A stretch of 64,000 nt of DNA from Bacteroidales bacterium UBA6192 (GCA_002422725.1 DITE01000007.1:17862-81861); one strand, 5' to 3'; positions 24,601 to 33,920 are shown, counted from the first letter of the stretch. The notes: generated by a model from the sequence alone, not told the origin. Made by a program: numbers and translations.

Positions 24601-25326
24601 TCAGATTTTGACCTTTTGCAGAAAATCGTTTCGGTATGTATCGCTCAACGTGAGAATGATTTTTTTGCCTTTCTCTGAAATTAAATTTGTGGTGATTTCA
24701 TCAAATGAAAAGACCTGAACTGCCTTGATTGAAATAATTTCTTTTTTGTTTACTCTGCAAAAATCAGAGGATGGTAGCAATTCAGTCAATTTTTCAAAAG
24801 CTATATTTTTCAATACAAATTCTTCATCGTTAAAAAGCCGGGCAACCTTGTCTCTGCTATCGTTTTCTGATGTTTTTATGTAAGCAATTTTGTCAAAAAA
24901 AAGTATAGCTTTTCCTTTGTTGGTATTAAGTTGAATAAATGTTTTGTTGTTTTGGTATGTCGAATTGCCTATATGCTTTATAGCTTTTTCAATGGCTTGT
25001 TTAAGACGATCAATCTTGATGGGTTTTTTTATGTAGTCCAGTGCGTTTAGATCAAAGGCATCTGCTGCATATTCTTTATAAGCTGTTGTGAAAATAACTG
25101 GTTTCCCATTTAACAAGTTTGCAACTTGTAGGCCATTCATTACTGGCATTTCAATATCGAGAATACACAGATCGAAATCAAGGTTTGGCAGTTCAGCTAA
25201 AAATAATGTAGGATTGTTAAATGCCTTTACAACCTCCAACTCAGGAAGCTGGTCACAGAGCATTTTAAGGTAAGTTAAACCCGGCAACTCGTCATCTAGC
25301 AGCAAGCATTTTAGCCTTGTGTTCAA
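24601..25326 (-). CDS. LytTR-family response regulator
   Basis: 241 residues. The N-terminal receiver has the acidic pair in CLLLDDELPGL, the phospho-acceptor Asp in LCILDIEMPVMNG, Thr in VIFTTAYKEYA and Lys in YIKKPIKIDRL. A LytTR DNA-binding domain follows from about residue 140 (KIAYIKTSENDSRDKVARLF to the end), including FCRVNKKEIISIKAVQVFSF. In this frame there is no ATG upstream of the domain: the start is most likely TTG 25326, overlapping the 3' end of the kinase gene by 35 bp, consistent with translational coupling. Confidence 0.92.
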   Translation of the reverse strand: MNTRLKCLLLDDELPGLTYLKMLCDQLPELEVVKAFNNPTLFLAELPNLDFDLCILDIEMPVMNGLQVANLLNGKPVIFTTAYKEYAADAFDLNALDYIKKPIKIDRLKQAIEKAIKHIGNSTYQNNKTFIQLNTNKGKAILFFDKIAYIKTSENDSRDKVARLFNDEEFVLKNIAFEKLTELLPSSDFCRVNKKEIISIKAVQVFSFDEITTNLISEKGKKIILTLSDTYRNDFLQKVKI

Positions 25327-26059
25327 GCAAATTAATTTTTAAATGTGTTGTATATACTTCACCTTCAGCATATTTATCCAGTTTGAAACTTTCTTTGTAG
25401 ATAATTTGTAGACGTTGTTTCAAGGTATCGATACCTATTCCGCCTTTTTCCTTTCTCATTGGGCTTCGCCCTGAAATTTTATTAGAAACGGTCAGACAAA
25501 ATGTATTGTCTTTGAATTCGAACACTATTGAGATAAACGAATCTGCACTTTGCAAGTCTGCGTGCTTAAAAGCGTTTTCAATCAGGTCAATCGAAATCAA
25601 AGGAGCTAATACCTTTTGCTCATATAAGGGTTCAGCTTCATTGACTAAGGATTTTACTTTTAAGTCAAAAAGCGGACTGACCTTTATTTTATTGATTTCA
25701 ATCAGATTTAAGGCAAATTCGATTTCTTCTTTTGGAGTAACATATTTGCTTCTACTATCATAAAGTATGTAATCCAATACGTTAGCTAATTTGTCAAGAG
25801 CAAAATATGTTTGGTAAGCGTGTGATTGTATTGAATTAAGAATGTTCTTGAAAAGATGAGGATTGAGTTTCGATTCAAGTGTTTGCAATTCAAGACTATT
25901 GATTTTACTTTCCAATAATTGAAATTTGTCGTCAATTTCTTTTCTTTTTTCCTCTGATTTGGTTAGCCTAAGATACAGATAAACAATAATCAACAGAAGA
26001 ATAATTCCTATTACTATTGAGATTAAAACTTGATTTGATATAACTGTTAATCCTGTCAT
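25292..26059 (-). CDS. LytS-type sensor histidine kinase
   Basis: 255 residues. One N-terminal transmembrane helix (ISIVIGIILLLIIVYLYLRL) is followed by a coiled-coil linker and a His_kinase domain with the acceptor His in LNPHLFKNILNSIQSHAY. A short HATPase follows (SIDLIENAFKHADLQ N-box; KGGIGIDTLKQRLQIIY G-box). There is no periplasmic sensor of any size, so the signal is probably sensed in the membrane or cytoplasm. It is coupled to the LytTR regulator that overlaps its 3' end. A TAACTTTG element lies only seven bases before the ATG, so the transcript could be essentially leaderless. Confidence 0.93.
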   Translation of the reverse strand: MTGLTVISNQVLISIVIGIILLLIIVYLYLRLTKSEEKRKEIDDKFQLLESKINSLELQTLESKLNPHLFKNILNSIQSHAYQTYFALDKLANVLDYILYDSRSKYVTPKEEIEFALNLIEINKIKVSPLFDLKVKSLVNEAEPLYEQKVLAPLISIDLIENAFKHADLQSADSFISIVFEFKDNTFCLTVSNKISGRSPMRKEKGGIGIDTLKQRLQIIYKESFKLDKYAEGEVYTTHLKINLLEHKAKMLAAR

Positions 26060-26066
26060 TTAATCG

Positions 26067-26074
26067 CAAAGTTA
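26067..26074 (-). promoter_or_regulatory. Candidate -7 element (TAACTTTG) for the LytS/LytTR pair
   Basis: Minus-strand TAACTTTG seven bases before ATG 26059. It would place transcription start within a base or two of the start codon. No TTTG -33 is seen. Confidence 0.4.
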
Positions 26075-26141
26075 AATAATTTGGCCGTCTTTCTCTTTAT
26101 GCGTTGGCAAAAAAGTGTCCAGAATGGTTTAAAAATAGTCA

Positions 26142-29100
26142 TTAATTGTGACAATACTGATTGATGACCTCAAGCACTTTCTTCAATGAAAGTGGCTTAA
26201 TGAGATAATCATTACAGCCGGCTTGAAGTATCCTTTTGATTTCATCCTGCTGGGCATAGGCAGTTTGTGCAATAACGGTTAATTCATGGTCGAACTCCCT
26301 GATTTTCTTCACTGTTTCAATCCCATCCATCAATGGCATTTTGATGTCCATGAGCACAATATGATATGAATGATTTCGGATCATATCAAGGGCTTCGATT
26401 CCGTTGGTTGTCTGATCAATTTGTTTCACATAGGGTTCGAGCATGGAAACCAAAAGATCTGCATTGTCTTTTTCATCTTCAACAAGAAGTACCCTGATGT
26501 TTCTAATGGCCGAATGCTCTTTGATATCCATATCTTTCCTATCTGACAAAGGTGTACTACCTGGTAGGTCGATCGGCAGGTCAAAATAGAAAGTGCTTCC
26601 TTTATCCTCGGCGGAAAGCAGTCCAATTTTTCCTCCCATCAGGTCAATAAGACCTTTGGCAATACTTAACCCTAGTCCATTACCCCTTATGGCATTCAAC
26701 TGGGCTTTCGCGCTCCTGAAAAACCTGTTGAAAACATAAGGTTGCTCATAGGCTGGAATACCCATTCCTGTATCAGAAACATAAAAATGGAGCCAATCGC
26801 TCCGGTCGGGCATAACAAGGCGGCTGCAACCGATACCAATTTCGCCACTTTGGGTATATTTAATTGCGTTGCCGACAAATCCGGCCAATACCTGTCTGAT
26901 TTTTGCCCTGTCAGCTGTAATCAACTTTGGAACACCCGCTTCAACAACGGCTTTTTTCAGCACTAATCCAACTTTTTCGGCTTCCGGTCTAAAGGTCATG
27001 ACCACATCTTCGAGCAATTGTTGAATATCGATCAGGTTCTTTTCAAGAGGTATTTTTTCCGAATCGAGACGCGAAACCACCAGCACATCATCAATGATTC
27101 TGAGAAGCTGATCGGCATTGCTGTTGATAGTTTCAACAAATTGTTTCTTCTGTTGCCCGGTGTAGTCCTCAAACAACAAGTCAGAGAAGCCTACAATGGC
27201 ATTGAGTGGAGTGCGGATTTCATGCGAAAGATTGTTGAGAAACGAAGTTTTAAGTTTGTCACTTTCCTCAGCCCGTTCCTTGGCATCAAGCAGTTCTTTT
27301 TCCATGACTTTGCGACTGGTAATATCGATCAAAAGCCCGATCAATCCGCCTATCTGATCGTTGCTATCGGGAAAAGGCGATTTTGTGATGATGGTGTTTC
27401 GGGTATTGCCGTCGGGCAGGTTGATCACCCTTTCGATTACTTGCTGCTTATCGATGCCCTGAAGTATCCGGCGATCAGCCTCGTAATTACGTTTAGCTGT
27501 TTCGGGGGCTTCAAAATCGAAGATCGTCTTCCCCACAATATCATCTGCCATCTTTCCGTAAAACTCTCGGAACGCTCTGTTGATACCGAGATAAGTTCCG
27601 TTAACATCCATATAAAATAAAGGGTTAGGAATCGAATCAAGAAGTGTTTCGATGAACCTGTTTTTCTGAACAAGTTCAATCTCCGATTCCTTCCTTTCGG
27701 TAATGTCCCTTACCATGAGCAGCACTTCGTCGAGTCCGCTCTGTACCATTCGGGCATCAAACCACTTTAGTTTGCCATCAACTTCAATATCATATTCAAA
27801 TTGAACGAGTTGTCCTGTTTCGAATGCCTCTTTAATTTTTTGATGTGTCAGTTGCGCCAAGGATAAGGGTAAAATTTCTTCAACAGCTTTTCCCAAAAAC
27901 TGGTCTGCTGGCATAAGCAGTTGTTCTGGTGATTTCGCAACACAGTCAATAAACTGGTAGTGTCGGTTAAATCTGAACAGGATATCGGGAATGGCAGAAA
28001 TGATGGCTTTGTTGCGCTCTTCGGTAATGGCCAGTGATTCTTCGGTTTTCCTCTGTTCTGTAATGTCTTGCGAAATAGAAAGGACACCGGGTTTACCGTT
28101 CTCCAGCTTGATTCTGGTTTCGATCAGATTGATGACAATGGGGGTTCCATTTTTTTGAAACCCCGTTAGAATAGTTTCCAAAGCACCATGTTCAATAATT
28201 TTATGTATGTTATTTTTGACCAGAGAGCGGGATTCAGACGAACTGAAGATTTCAACGGATTGACCAATCAATTCATGTGTTTCATAACCATATTGTTTAC
28301 ACAGGGTTTTGTTGACTTCGAGTATGATTCCATTTTCGTCTTCCAGCAAAATGCCAACCGGTGATGAGTCGAAAAGAAGGCGATAGCGGGCTTCACTTTC
28401 TTTAAGTGCGTCGTCGGCCTTGCGGCGTTCGGTGATATCCTGCGCTATGGCTATTACTGCATCCTGACCGAAGTAATTGGTTTTAAAAAGGTTGACTTCC
28501 TTTGGAAATTCCTCACCATTTTTTCTGATTCCCCAGAATTCAAATCGTTGTGTGTACCCTTTAAATGCTTCTTCAATATGATGTTTTATTTTTGAAAGAT
28601 CGTTCTTTCCCGGGGCTGAAAGGAAATCCGGAGTTTTTCCGACAAAATAATCTCTTGAATAACCATACATGGTTACAGCACCTTCATTCACTTCAAGGAA
28701 TAAGCCATTAGCATCTTGAATATAAATGGCATTGGTAATACTATTGAATAACCCCTGAAAACTATCAAGACTTCTCGATAGTTCTACTCTTGATTGATAC
28801 TCCAGTCGTTGATCCCTGAAAACCAAAACAACACCATTGATTTTGCCATCTTCGTCAACAATGGGAGCGCCTGAATCGGAAATGGGAATGCGGTCTCCTC
28901 TTTTTGTTATCAGTAAAGTGTGGTTTGCCAATGCAACAATCTGACCCTTTTCGAGCACCAGTTTCACCGGATTGTCTGCTTTCAAACCGGTGTTTTCATT
29001 CACAATATTGAAAATCTCGCTCAAAGGCTTATTTCGGGCTTCAGCTTCTTCAAAGCCCGTAAGATTCTCAGCCATGTGGTTCATTTGCATTACATTTCCA

Positions 29101-29762
29101 TAACTGTCCGTCGTTATTACTGCATCGCCAATACTGTAAAAGGTTGTCCGGAACAATTTCTCATTTTTTGTTGTCTGCCTGAGAAAAGCCTGATTGAGTT
29201 CCTGATCCTGCAAAATTTTGCCAATTAAGACCGTCACAATTGGATAGACCCCAATAATAGTTAATCCTAAAACACTGAATGTTTCAGACCTGTAACCTGA
29301 TGGGAGGGTAAAAATTAGGAAAAGCATAGCCGCATGAACCACGAAACCCAAAAGATAAAGCTGCAGAACATGAAGTTTACGAGCTGATTTATGGTGTTTC
29401 CATGTATAATAAAATGCTGTTCCGATTAGATAGGAAGCCCCGATGACCGATATGCCCATAACAGCCCCCGCACCACCTATCCAAAACCGGTAAACAGCTG
29501 CCATAAACGCCGCAATCAAACCGGTAACCGGACCAAAAAACAATGCCGAAAGGCTGATGACCATCGAACGTCCATCAAAGATGATGCCCTCAGCAAAATG
29601 CATGGGATAAAGCATACCAACGATCGTGGCAAATCCAAACAACAAGCCCTGTGCGGTTTTCCCAAACCATTGGTCGCGTTTCCAGCGGTTGTCGATAAAA
29701 CCAGATAACACACTGATGGCAACCAGAACTGCTAAGTTATATACCAGATCGATCCGAATCAT
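26142..29762 (-). CDS. Membrane hybrid sensor histidine kinase with multiple PAS domains and a receiver
   Basis: About 1206 residues. The start at ATG 29762 (MIRIDLVYNLAVLVAISVLS) is preferred over the GTG at 29780, because a promoter-like element lies between them. Order of domains: a 5TM/LytS-type membrane region (residues 1-190, with FGPVTGLIAAFMAAVYRFWI); then about five PAS-like segments, the clearest at about 200-320, 340-455, 460-575, 585-695 and 700-820, some with PAC tails (AQDITERRKADDALKESEAR, SISQDITEQRKTEESL, LLIDITSRKVMEKELLDA). Then HisKA with the acceptor His in FLNNLSHEIRTPLNAIVGF, HATPase_c (FVGNAIKYTQSG; GNGLGLSIAKGLIDLMGG) and a C-terminal receiver (IVLMDIKMPLMDG; CNDYLIKPLSLKKV). 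No output regulator is encoded next to it; it probably feeds a phosphorelay. Confidence 0.94.
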   Translation of the reverse strand: MIRIDLVYNLAVLVAISVLSGFIDNRWKRDQWFGKTAQGLLFGFATIVGMLYPMHFAEGIIFDGRSMVISLSALFFGPVTGLIAAFMAAVYRFWIGGAGAVMGISVIGASYLIGTAFYYTWKHHKSARKLHVLQLYLLGFVVHAAMLFLIFTLPSGYRSETFSVLGLTIIGVYPIVTVLIGKILQDQELNQAFLRQTTKNEKLFRTTFYSIGDAVITTDSYGNVMQMNHMAENLTGFEEAEARNKPLSEIFNIVNENTGLKADNPVKLVLEKGQIVALANHTLLITKRGDRIPISDSGAPIVDEDGKINGVVLVFRDQRLEYQSRVELSRSLDSFQGLFNSITNAIYIQDANGLFLEVNEGAVTMYGYSRDYFVGKTPDFLSAPGKNDLSKIKHHIEEAFKGYTQRFEFWGIRKNGEEFPKEVNLFKTNYFGQDAVIAIAQDITERRKADDALKESEARYRLLFDSSPVGILLEDENGIILEVNKTLCKQYGYETHELIGQSVEIFSSSESRSLVKNNIHKIIEHGALETILTGFQKNGTPIVINLIETRIKLENGKPGVLSISQDITEQRKTEESLAITEERNKAIISAIPDILFRFNRHYQFIDCVAKSPEQLLMPADQFLGKAVEEILPLSLAQLTHQKIKEAFETGQLVQFEYDIEVDGKLKWFDARMVQSGLDEVLLMVRDITERKESEIELVQKNRFIETLLDSIPNPLFYMDVNGTYLGINRAFREFYGKMADDIVGKTIFDFEAPETAKRNYEADRRILQGIDKQQVIERVINLPDGNTRNTIITKSPFPDSNDQIGGLIGLLIDITSRKVMEKELLDAKERAEESDKLKTSFLNNLSHEIRTPLNAIVGFSDLLFEDYTGQQKKQFVETINSNADQLLRIIDDVLVVSRLDSEKIPLEKNLIDIQQLLEDVVMTFRPEAEKVGLVLKKAVVEAGVPKLITADRAKIRQVLAGFVGNAIKYTQSGEIGIGCSRLVMPDRSDWLHFYVSDTGMGIPAYEQPYVFNRFFRSAKAQLNAIRGNGLGLSIAKGLIDLMGGKIGLLSAEDKGSTFYFDLPIDLPGSTPLSDRKDMDIKEHSAIRNIRVLLVEDEKDNADLLVSMLEPYVKQIDQTTNGIEALDMIRNHSYHIVLMDIKMPLMDGIETVKKIREFDHELTVIAQTAYAQQDEIKRILQAGCNDYLIKPLSLKKVLEVINQYCHN

Positions 29763-29765
29763 GCA

Positions 29766-29773
29766 CAAATATA
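29766..29773 (-). promoter_or_regulatory. Candidate -7 element (TATATTTG) for the hybrid kinase
   Basis: Minus-strand TATATTTG ends three bases before ATG 29762, again suggesting a leaderless transcript and supporting that ATG over the upstream GTG at 29780. Confidence 0.35.
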
Positions 29774-29860
29774 GTGACACGAAATGAATAATAAACCGTT
29801 TGAAGAGAAAAAGATGCCTGAAAGATTCATCTCCGGGCTTCCGGATTAAGGATACCTGGG

Positions 29861-30541
29861 CTAAAAATAAATCTCCGACATGATATTTTCGATGCCAATG
29901 CCTCTGCTGATAAGAATATCGCGTACTTCAACAACCATCTCTGCACTGCCACACAGGTAATAACGCAAAGACGGAGGAATAAGGGATTGTCCGCGCAACC
30001 ATTGTGTTAGACGGCCCGGATAAACTCCATCTTTTGTTTCCTGTGAACAACAGCGTACATAGCGGTCACCAAAAAATGGCATGAACTCGCTTTCGAAGAA
30101 AAATCCGTCTGTTGTCCGGCTGCCATGGATCAACATATTGTGTTTGCCCAGACCTGAGCGGATCATTGAGCGGTAGGGGGCAATGCCGGTTCCGGCAGCA
30201 ATCCACCAGGCAGGTTGATTATCGCCCAGAAAAGAGCCAAAAGGATTCGAAACAAGCAGTTCGTCGCCCGGTTTCAACTTCGACAGGGCCGGTGTAAGCA
30301 TCCCTCCCGCTTTGATGTTGAATAAAATACTCAACTGGTTTTCCTGATTACCACTGCAAATACTATAAAGTCTGGGTGAAACGGACTTGTCGGTGGTAAT
30401 TGCTAATACTTGTCCGGGCAAAAAGTCATGCTTGTGCTCGATGGTCAACACAAAAGCATCATCAGCCAGTCTCTCAATATTGCTCAGACATCGTTTTTGA
30501 AGTTTCAGGTTTTTGATATATCCGGTAAGTCCGTTGTCCAT
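29861..30541 (-). CDS. Ferredoxin/flavodoxin--NAD(P)H reductase-like flavoprotein
   Basis: About 226 residues from ATG 30541 (MDNGLTGYIKNLKLQKRCLS); the upstream open frame to 30604 begins only with TTG. The FAD-binding motif RxYS is present (SPRLYSICSG), with a GGMLTPAL-type phosphate-binding loop. The NAD(P) domain starts WWIAAGTGIAPYRSMI and ends with the CGSAEMVVEVRD motif and an aromatic last residue (IMSEIYF). It therefore belongs to the plant-type ferredoxin reductase family. It transfers electrons between NAD(P)H and a small iron-sulfur or flavin protein. The partner is unknown. It is divergent from a nitroreductase gene. Confidence 0.9.
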   Translation of the reverse strand: MDNGLTGYIKNLKLQKRCLSNIERLADDAFVLTIEHKHDFLPGQVLAITTDKSVSPRLYSICSGNQENQLSILFNIKAGGMLTPALSKLKPGDELLVSNPFGSFLGDNQPAWWIAAGTGIAPYRSMIRSGLGKHNMLIHGSRTTDGFFFESEFMPFFGDRYVRCCSQETKDGVYPGRLTQWLRGQSLIPPSLRYYLCGSAEMVVEVRDILISRGIGIENIMSEIYF

Positions 30542-30616
30542 AAATATTGAAGGATTACCCTCGCAAAAATAGGGTTTTTGTCTGTTAATAATTCTTTTCG
30601 ACAACTTTATGAGGAG

Positions 30617-30624
30617 TATCTTTG
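30617..30624 (+). promoter_or_regulatory. Candidate -7 element (TATCTTTG) for the nitroreductase
   Basis: TATCTTTG about 80 bp upstream of the nitroreductase ATG (30705), in the divergent region shared with the flavoprotein gene. Confidence 0.4.
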
Positions 30625-30704
30625 CAGCAAATTCATTTGTTCTCGTTTATACGGCAAACAATTGTCCATGAATCTTGTTTAACAAGAAACCAAATCGCAA
30701 CATC

Positions 30705-31319
30705 ATGATTAACAAAACAGCTGAAACTACCTACGCGATCCATTCATTATTAAAAAAACGGTGGAGTCCACGTGCTTTTAGCAACAAAGTAGTTGAGTCC
30801 GAAAAATTACTCAGTATGCTTGAAGCCGCCCGCTGGTCACCCTCCTCTTCCAACGAACAGCCATGGGCGTTTATAGTAGGTCTGAAAGGCGATGAAACAT
30901 ATCAAAAGATTTTCGATACACTTGTCGAGTTTAATCAGTTGTGGGCCATCACAGCACCTGTCCTGATACTCAGCATTGGCAACAGCATGAGCGCAAAAAA
31001 CCCGACCAAGCCAAATGCTTCGTACCGCTATGACCTGGGGCAGTCTGTGGCTCATCTCACATTTCAGGCCATGAGCGACGGATTGTTTGTGCACCAGATG
31101 GGTGGGTTTGACACGAATAAAGCTGCCGAACTGTTTGAGATACCCCAAGGGTTTCATGTGGTTACTGCCATAGCTGTCGGATACATCGGCGATCCGGAAG
31201 TGTTACACCCCAATCTGAAAAAAATGGAATATGCTGATCGTGAGCGGAAACCCATCGAAAGCATGGTTTTTTCAGGTCAATTTGGTGAAACTACCACTTT
31301 ATTGAAAAGCAATCAATAA
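30705..31319 (+). CDS. Nitroreductase-family FMN oxidoreductase
   Basis: About 204 residues from ATG 30705 (MINKTAETTYAIHSLLKKRW); earlier codons in the frame begin with TTG. The nitroreductase signature is clear: KKRWSPRAFSNKVV near the N-terminus, AARWSPSSSNEQPWAFIVG, the central DLGQSVAHLTFQAMSDGLF and the later VTAIAVGYIGDPEVL. Such enzymes are FMN-dependent NAD(P)H oxidoreductases with broad substrates (nitroaromatics, quinones). The physiological substrate cannot be read from the sequence. Its last codons overlap by 7 bp the end of the convergent endonuclease/phosphatase gene. Confidence 0.93.
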   Translation: MINKTAETTYAIHSLLKKRWSPRAFSNKVVESEKLLSMLEAARWSPSSSNEQPWAFIVGLKGDETYQKIFDTLVEFNQLWAITAPVLILSIGNSMSAKNPTKPNASYRYDLGQSVAHLTFQAMSDGLFVHQMGGFDTNKAAELFEIPQGFHVVTAIAVGYIGDPEVLHPNLKKMEYADRERKPIESMVFSGQFGETTTLLKSNQ

Positions 31320-32599
31320 ACCTTGACGAGTTTTAACAATTCGCGTTTCCCTTTTCCATTGCTGACCTGCAGCATATAAAACCCTGATTTCAGATTGCTC
31401 AGCGAAATTCCGACTGAATACTGGCCTTTGCCGGTTTCGGCGGGAATTTCCAGTATAGATTTTCCGGCTGCATCAAACAAATTGACTAAAACAGATTGTG
31501 GCTCATCAGTATAAAACTTCAGCAACACATCATCTCCGGCCGGATTAGGAAATACACTGGCCTGAAATGGATTCATCTCAAAACCTTGTATATCGAGCAC
31601 CTTGTCCACCTTCAGTTTAAGGGTTATGGGCAAATGATCCGACATATTATACAAAGCATTGGCTACCGACTGCGGCACATCGGTGTTGGCAGGAGAACTG
31701 TTGATGGTGCTGTTGAACCTCAAACCATCCTGCCCAACAGCCCTGTAAGATTCCTGAACATATCGAACTTTTTTCGTGCCAAACCTCACCTCATCCGAAA
31801 TCAGGATAAAATCGAAGCGGTCGTCCATGCCTCCTCCGGCTTTGCAGTCGTTTGAGCTCACATTGGTGGATTGCGTGTGGATGCCGGCATAAAGACTGTT
31901 GTTGTTCCAATCGCCGATCTGCCCGATTGGATCAATTAATCTGGTATTGGCATTGGGGTAGTTGATCATTTGCTGAAACGCCGGCTCATTGCCTGAGTAA
32001 AGGTTAAAGTCGCCCATAAACAGCACGTTGTCAAAGTTATGGTTCTGTTCAAGATATTTCATGGTATTCTCGGCCATCACTTTTCGCAAGTTTTCGTTTG
32101 AGGAACCATCACCGGCTTTAAGGTGTCCTACCGCACAAATGATGAAAGCGGTGTCGCCCAAAGGCAGATCATTTGCGTAGTAGTAAAGTTCATATACATC
32201 AATATCCCGTAAATAGGTCTGGGCTATACTTTGCTTCTTCAGCCGTAACTTCCGTGAATCATAATAAAGCATATTGACAATATTGCTACTGGCAACCGGA
32301 CTAAAAGCGGCTTTGCGGTAGTAATTAATTCCTGCAATATTCAGGTTTTCATCTAGCAGATGCTGATGGATAGCTTCAGAATCGGCAATTTCGTTAACCG
32401 TAAAAATGTCGGGTTTCACATGGTTGAGAACGGCACGTAAATGCGGGTCCTTCATTGCCAGGCTGTTGTTGCTGTTGTTGCAGAAGCTGGTTATCTGGCC
32501 GTAATACAACAAATTGTAATGCATCACGGTAAGTGTATCCTGCGAATATACTTTTAACGAAAATAAAAGGGAAATCAATATCAGTAAAAACAGTGGCAT
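31313..32599 (-). CDS. Secreted endonuclease/exonuclease/phosphatase-family protein with T9SS sorting domain
   Basis: About 428 residues from ATG 32599 with a signal peptide (MPLFLLILISLLFSLKVYSQ); the open frame to 32620 starts only with TTG. The EEP fold motifs are visible: VMHYNLLYYG at the start, PDIFTVNEI with the catalytic Glu, then VLFMGDFNLYSGNEPAFQQM and the C-terminal MSDHLPITLKLK with the catalytic DH. A T9SS type A domain follows (ASVFPNPAGDDVLLKFYTDE, ending LLKLVKVY). It is a secreted phosphodiesterase, possibly a nuclease or lipid phosphatase; which of these is not decided by the motifs. A TACTTTTG element lies at 32618-32625 just upstream. Confidence 0.92.
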   Translation of the reverse strand: MPLFLLILISLLFSLKVYSQDTLTVMHYNLLYYGQITSFCNNSNNSLAMKDPHLRAVLNHVKPDIFTVNEIADSEAIHQHLLDENLNIAGINYYRKAAFSPVASSNIVNMLYYDSRKLRLKKQSIAQTYLRDIDVYELYYYANDLPLGDTAFIICAVGHLKAGDGSSNENLRKVMAENTMKYLEQNHNFDNVLFMGDFNLYSGNEPAFQQMINYPNANTRLIDPIGQIGDWNNNSLYAGIHTQSTNVSSNDCKAGGGMDDRFDFILISDEVRFGTKKVRYVQESYRAVGQDGLRFNSTINSSPANTDVPQSVANALYNMSDHLPITLKLKVDKVLDIQGFEMNPFQASVFPNPAGDDVLLKFYTDEPQSVLVNLFDAAGKSILEIPAETGKGQYSVGISLSNLKSGFYMLQVSNGKGKRELLKLVKVY

Positions 32600-32617
32600 G
32601 AATAAGTAATTGGACGT

Positions 32618-32625
32618 CAAAAGTA
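32618..32625 (-). promoter_or_regulatory. Candidate -7 element (TACTTTTG) for the secreted EEP gene
   Basis: Minus-strand TACTTTTG, 18 bases before ATG 32599, giving a leader of about 13 nt. It overlaps the in-frame TTG at 32620, another reason to prefer the ATG. Confidence 0.4.
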
Positions 32626-32660
32626 ACTAAAATTGGTATAGCTTACAGTTGCTGTACTCT

Positions 32661-33737
32661 TCAGGTGGCAATCGGGTCGTGTCCGATCACGCCGCTTCCA
32701 AAACAAACAGCTTCGGTAGGATGATACAACACTCCAAACTGTCCTGGTGCCACACCCGAAACAGGCTCGTCGGAAATTATGGCAACCCTATTGTCACGTA
32801 TTGAAAGTCTGCCAGAGTTAAAGTTGGGCTGGTGCCTGATCTTGAACCGTATAAATTGCCCGTCGGTAAAACCCGTTTCCGGATGAATAGACTGAAGATC
32901 GTCGAGCACAATCTTCATTTGATATTGGCTCAGGGGATCATAGCCGTTGGAAACATACACAATGTTTTCATTCGTGTCCTTTTTCACCACAAACCAGGGT
33001 CCGTGACTCAAACCCAGTCCTTTACGCTGACCAATGGTGTGAAACCAAAAACCCTTGTGTTTACCCAGAATTTTACCTGTTTCCAGTTCTATGATGATTC
33101 CCTCTTTTTCGCCGGCATAGCGGCGTATGAAATCGTTGTAATTGATTTTACCCAGAAAACAAATTCCCTGACTGTCGGGTCGGTGCGCGCTGGGCAGACG
33201 CATATTCTCTGCAATACTGCGCACCTCGCTTTTAACGAGTCCTCCAACAGGAAACATTAGCTTGCTCAATTGTGGATAGGTAATACGCGCCAGAAAATAC
33301 GTCTGATCTTTTACAGGGTCAGCAGCGGTGCCAAGAAAAAATCCTTTATCGTTTTCAATAACGCGGGCATAGTGCCCGGTGCTGACTTTATCAAACTGTT
33401 TCCCGAAACGATCCTCAAAACTTCCAAATTTGATCAGTCGGTTGCACATCACATCCGGATTGGGTGTCAGCCCCTTTTTCACGGCATCAATGGTATAAGC
33501 CACCACCCTGTCCCAGTATTCTTTCTGTAGATCGACAATCTCCATGCGGCAGCCATATTTCCTGGCAATGTAAGTCGTAATTTCTATGTCCTCCTCTGCA
33601 GGACAATCAACATAACCCGGTTCGTCTTCCATTCCGATACGAATATAAAAGATCACCGGATTGTAACCTTGTTCTCTGAGCAAGGGAATGGTTACCGAAC
33701 TATCAACGCCTCCCGAAACCAGGGCAGCTATTTGCAT
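32661..33737 (-). CDS. mnmA: tRNA-specific 2-thiouridylase MnmA
   Basis: 358 residues. The PP-loop SGGVDSSV (ALVSGGVDSSVTIPLL) binds ATP, and catalytic cysteines lie in MCNRLIKFG and SQGICFLGKINY, as in MnmA. Other family features are TGHYARVIE, DQTYFLARI and HTIGQRKGLGLS. The enzyme adds sulfur to U34 of the Lys, Glu and Gln tRNAs. It lies in a one-gene unit divergent from the ligase-ACP operon, with a 183-bp gap. Confidence 0.96.
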   Translation of the reverse strand: MQIAALVSGGVDSSVTIPLLREQGYNPVIFYIRIGMEDEPGYVDCPAEEDIEITTYIARKYGCRMEIVDLQKEYWDRVVAYTIDAVKKGLTPNPDVMCNRLIKFGSFEDRFGKQFDKVSTGHYARVIENDKGFFLGTAADPVKDQTYFLARITYPQLSKLMFPVGGLVKSEVRSIAENMRLPSAHRPDSQGICFLGKINYNDFIRRYAGEKEGIIIELETGKILGKHKGFWFHTIGQRKGLGLSHGPWFVVKKDTNENIVYVSNGYDPLSQYQMKIVLDDLQSIHPETGFTDGQFIRFKIRHQPNFNSGRLSIRDNRVAIISDEPVSGVAPGQFGVLYHPTEAVCFGSGVIGHDPIAT

Positions 33738-33843
33738 GGACTATATAATTTTTTGCAAATGTCGGAAAATTCATCCAATGGCCACTTTAGCGTAAAATGA
33801 TTCTAAATAGCGTTGCCCGGTGCAATCGTCTGCACAGAATTTC

Positions 33844-33851
33844 TATTTTTG
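33844..33851 (+). promoter_or_regulatory. Candidate -7 element (TATTTTTG) for the ligase-ACP-oxoamine operon
   Basis: TATTTTTG about 70 bp upstream of the ligase ATG. A TTG occurs further upstream, but at a distance (28 bases) greater than the usual spacing. Confidence 0.45.
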
Positions 33852-33920
33852 ATAACTTAAAAACATGGGGCATCTAACCCATTGAATCATCATCAAATAT
33901 TTTAAAAAAAACCAAATTCT

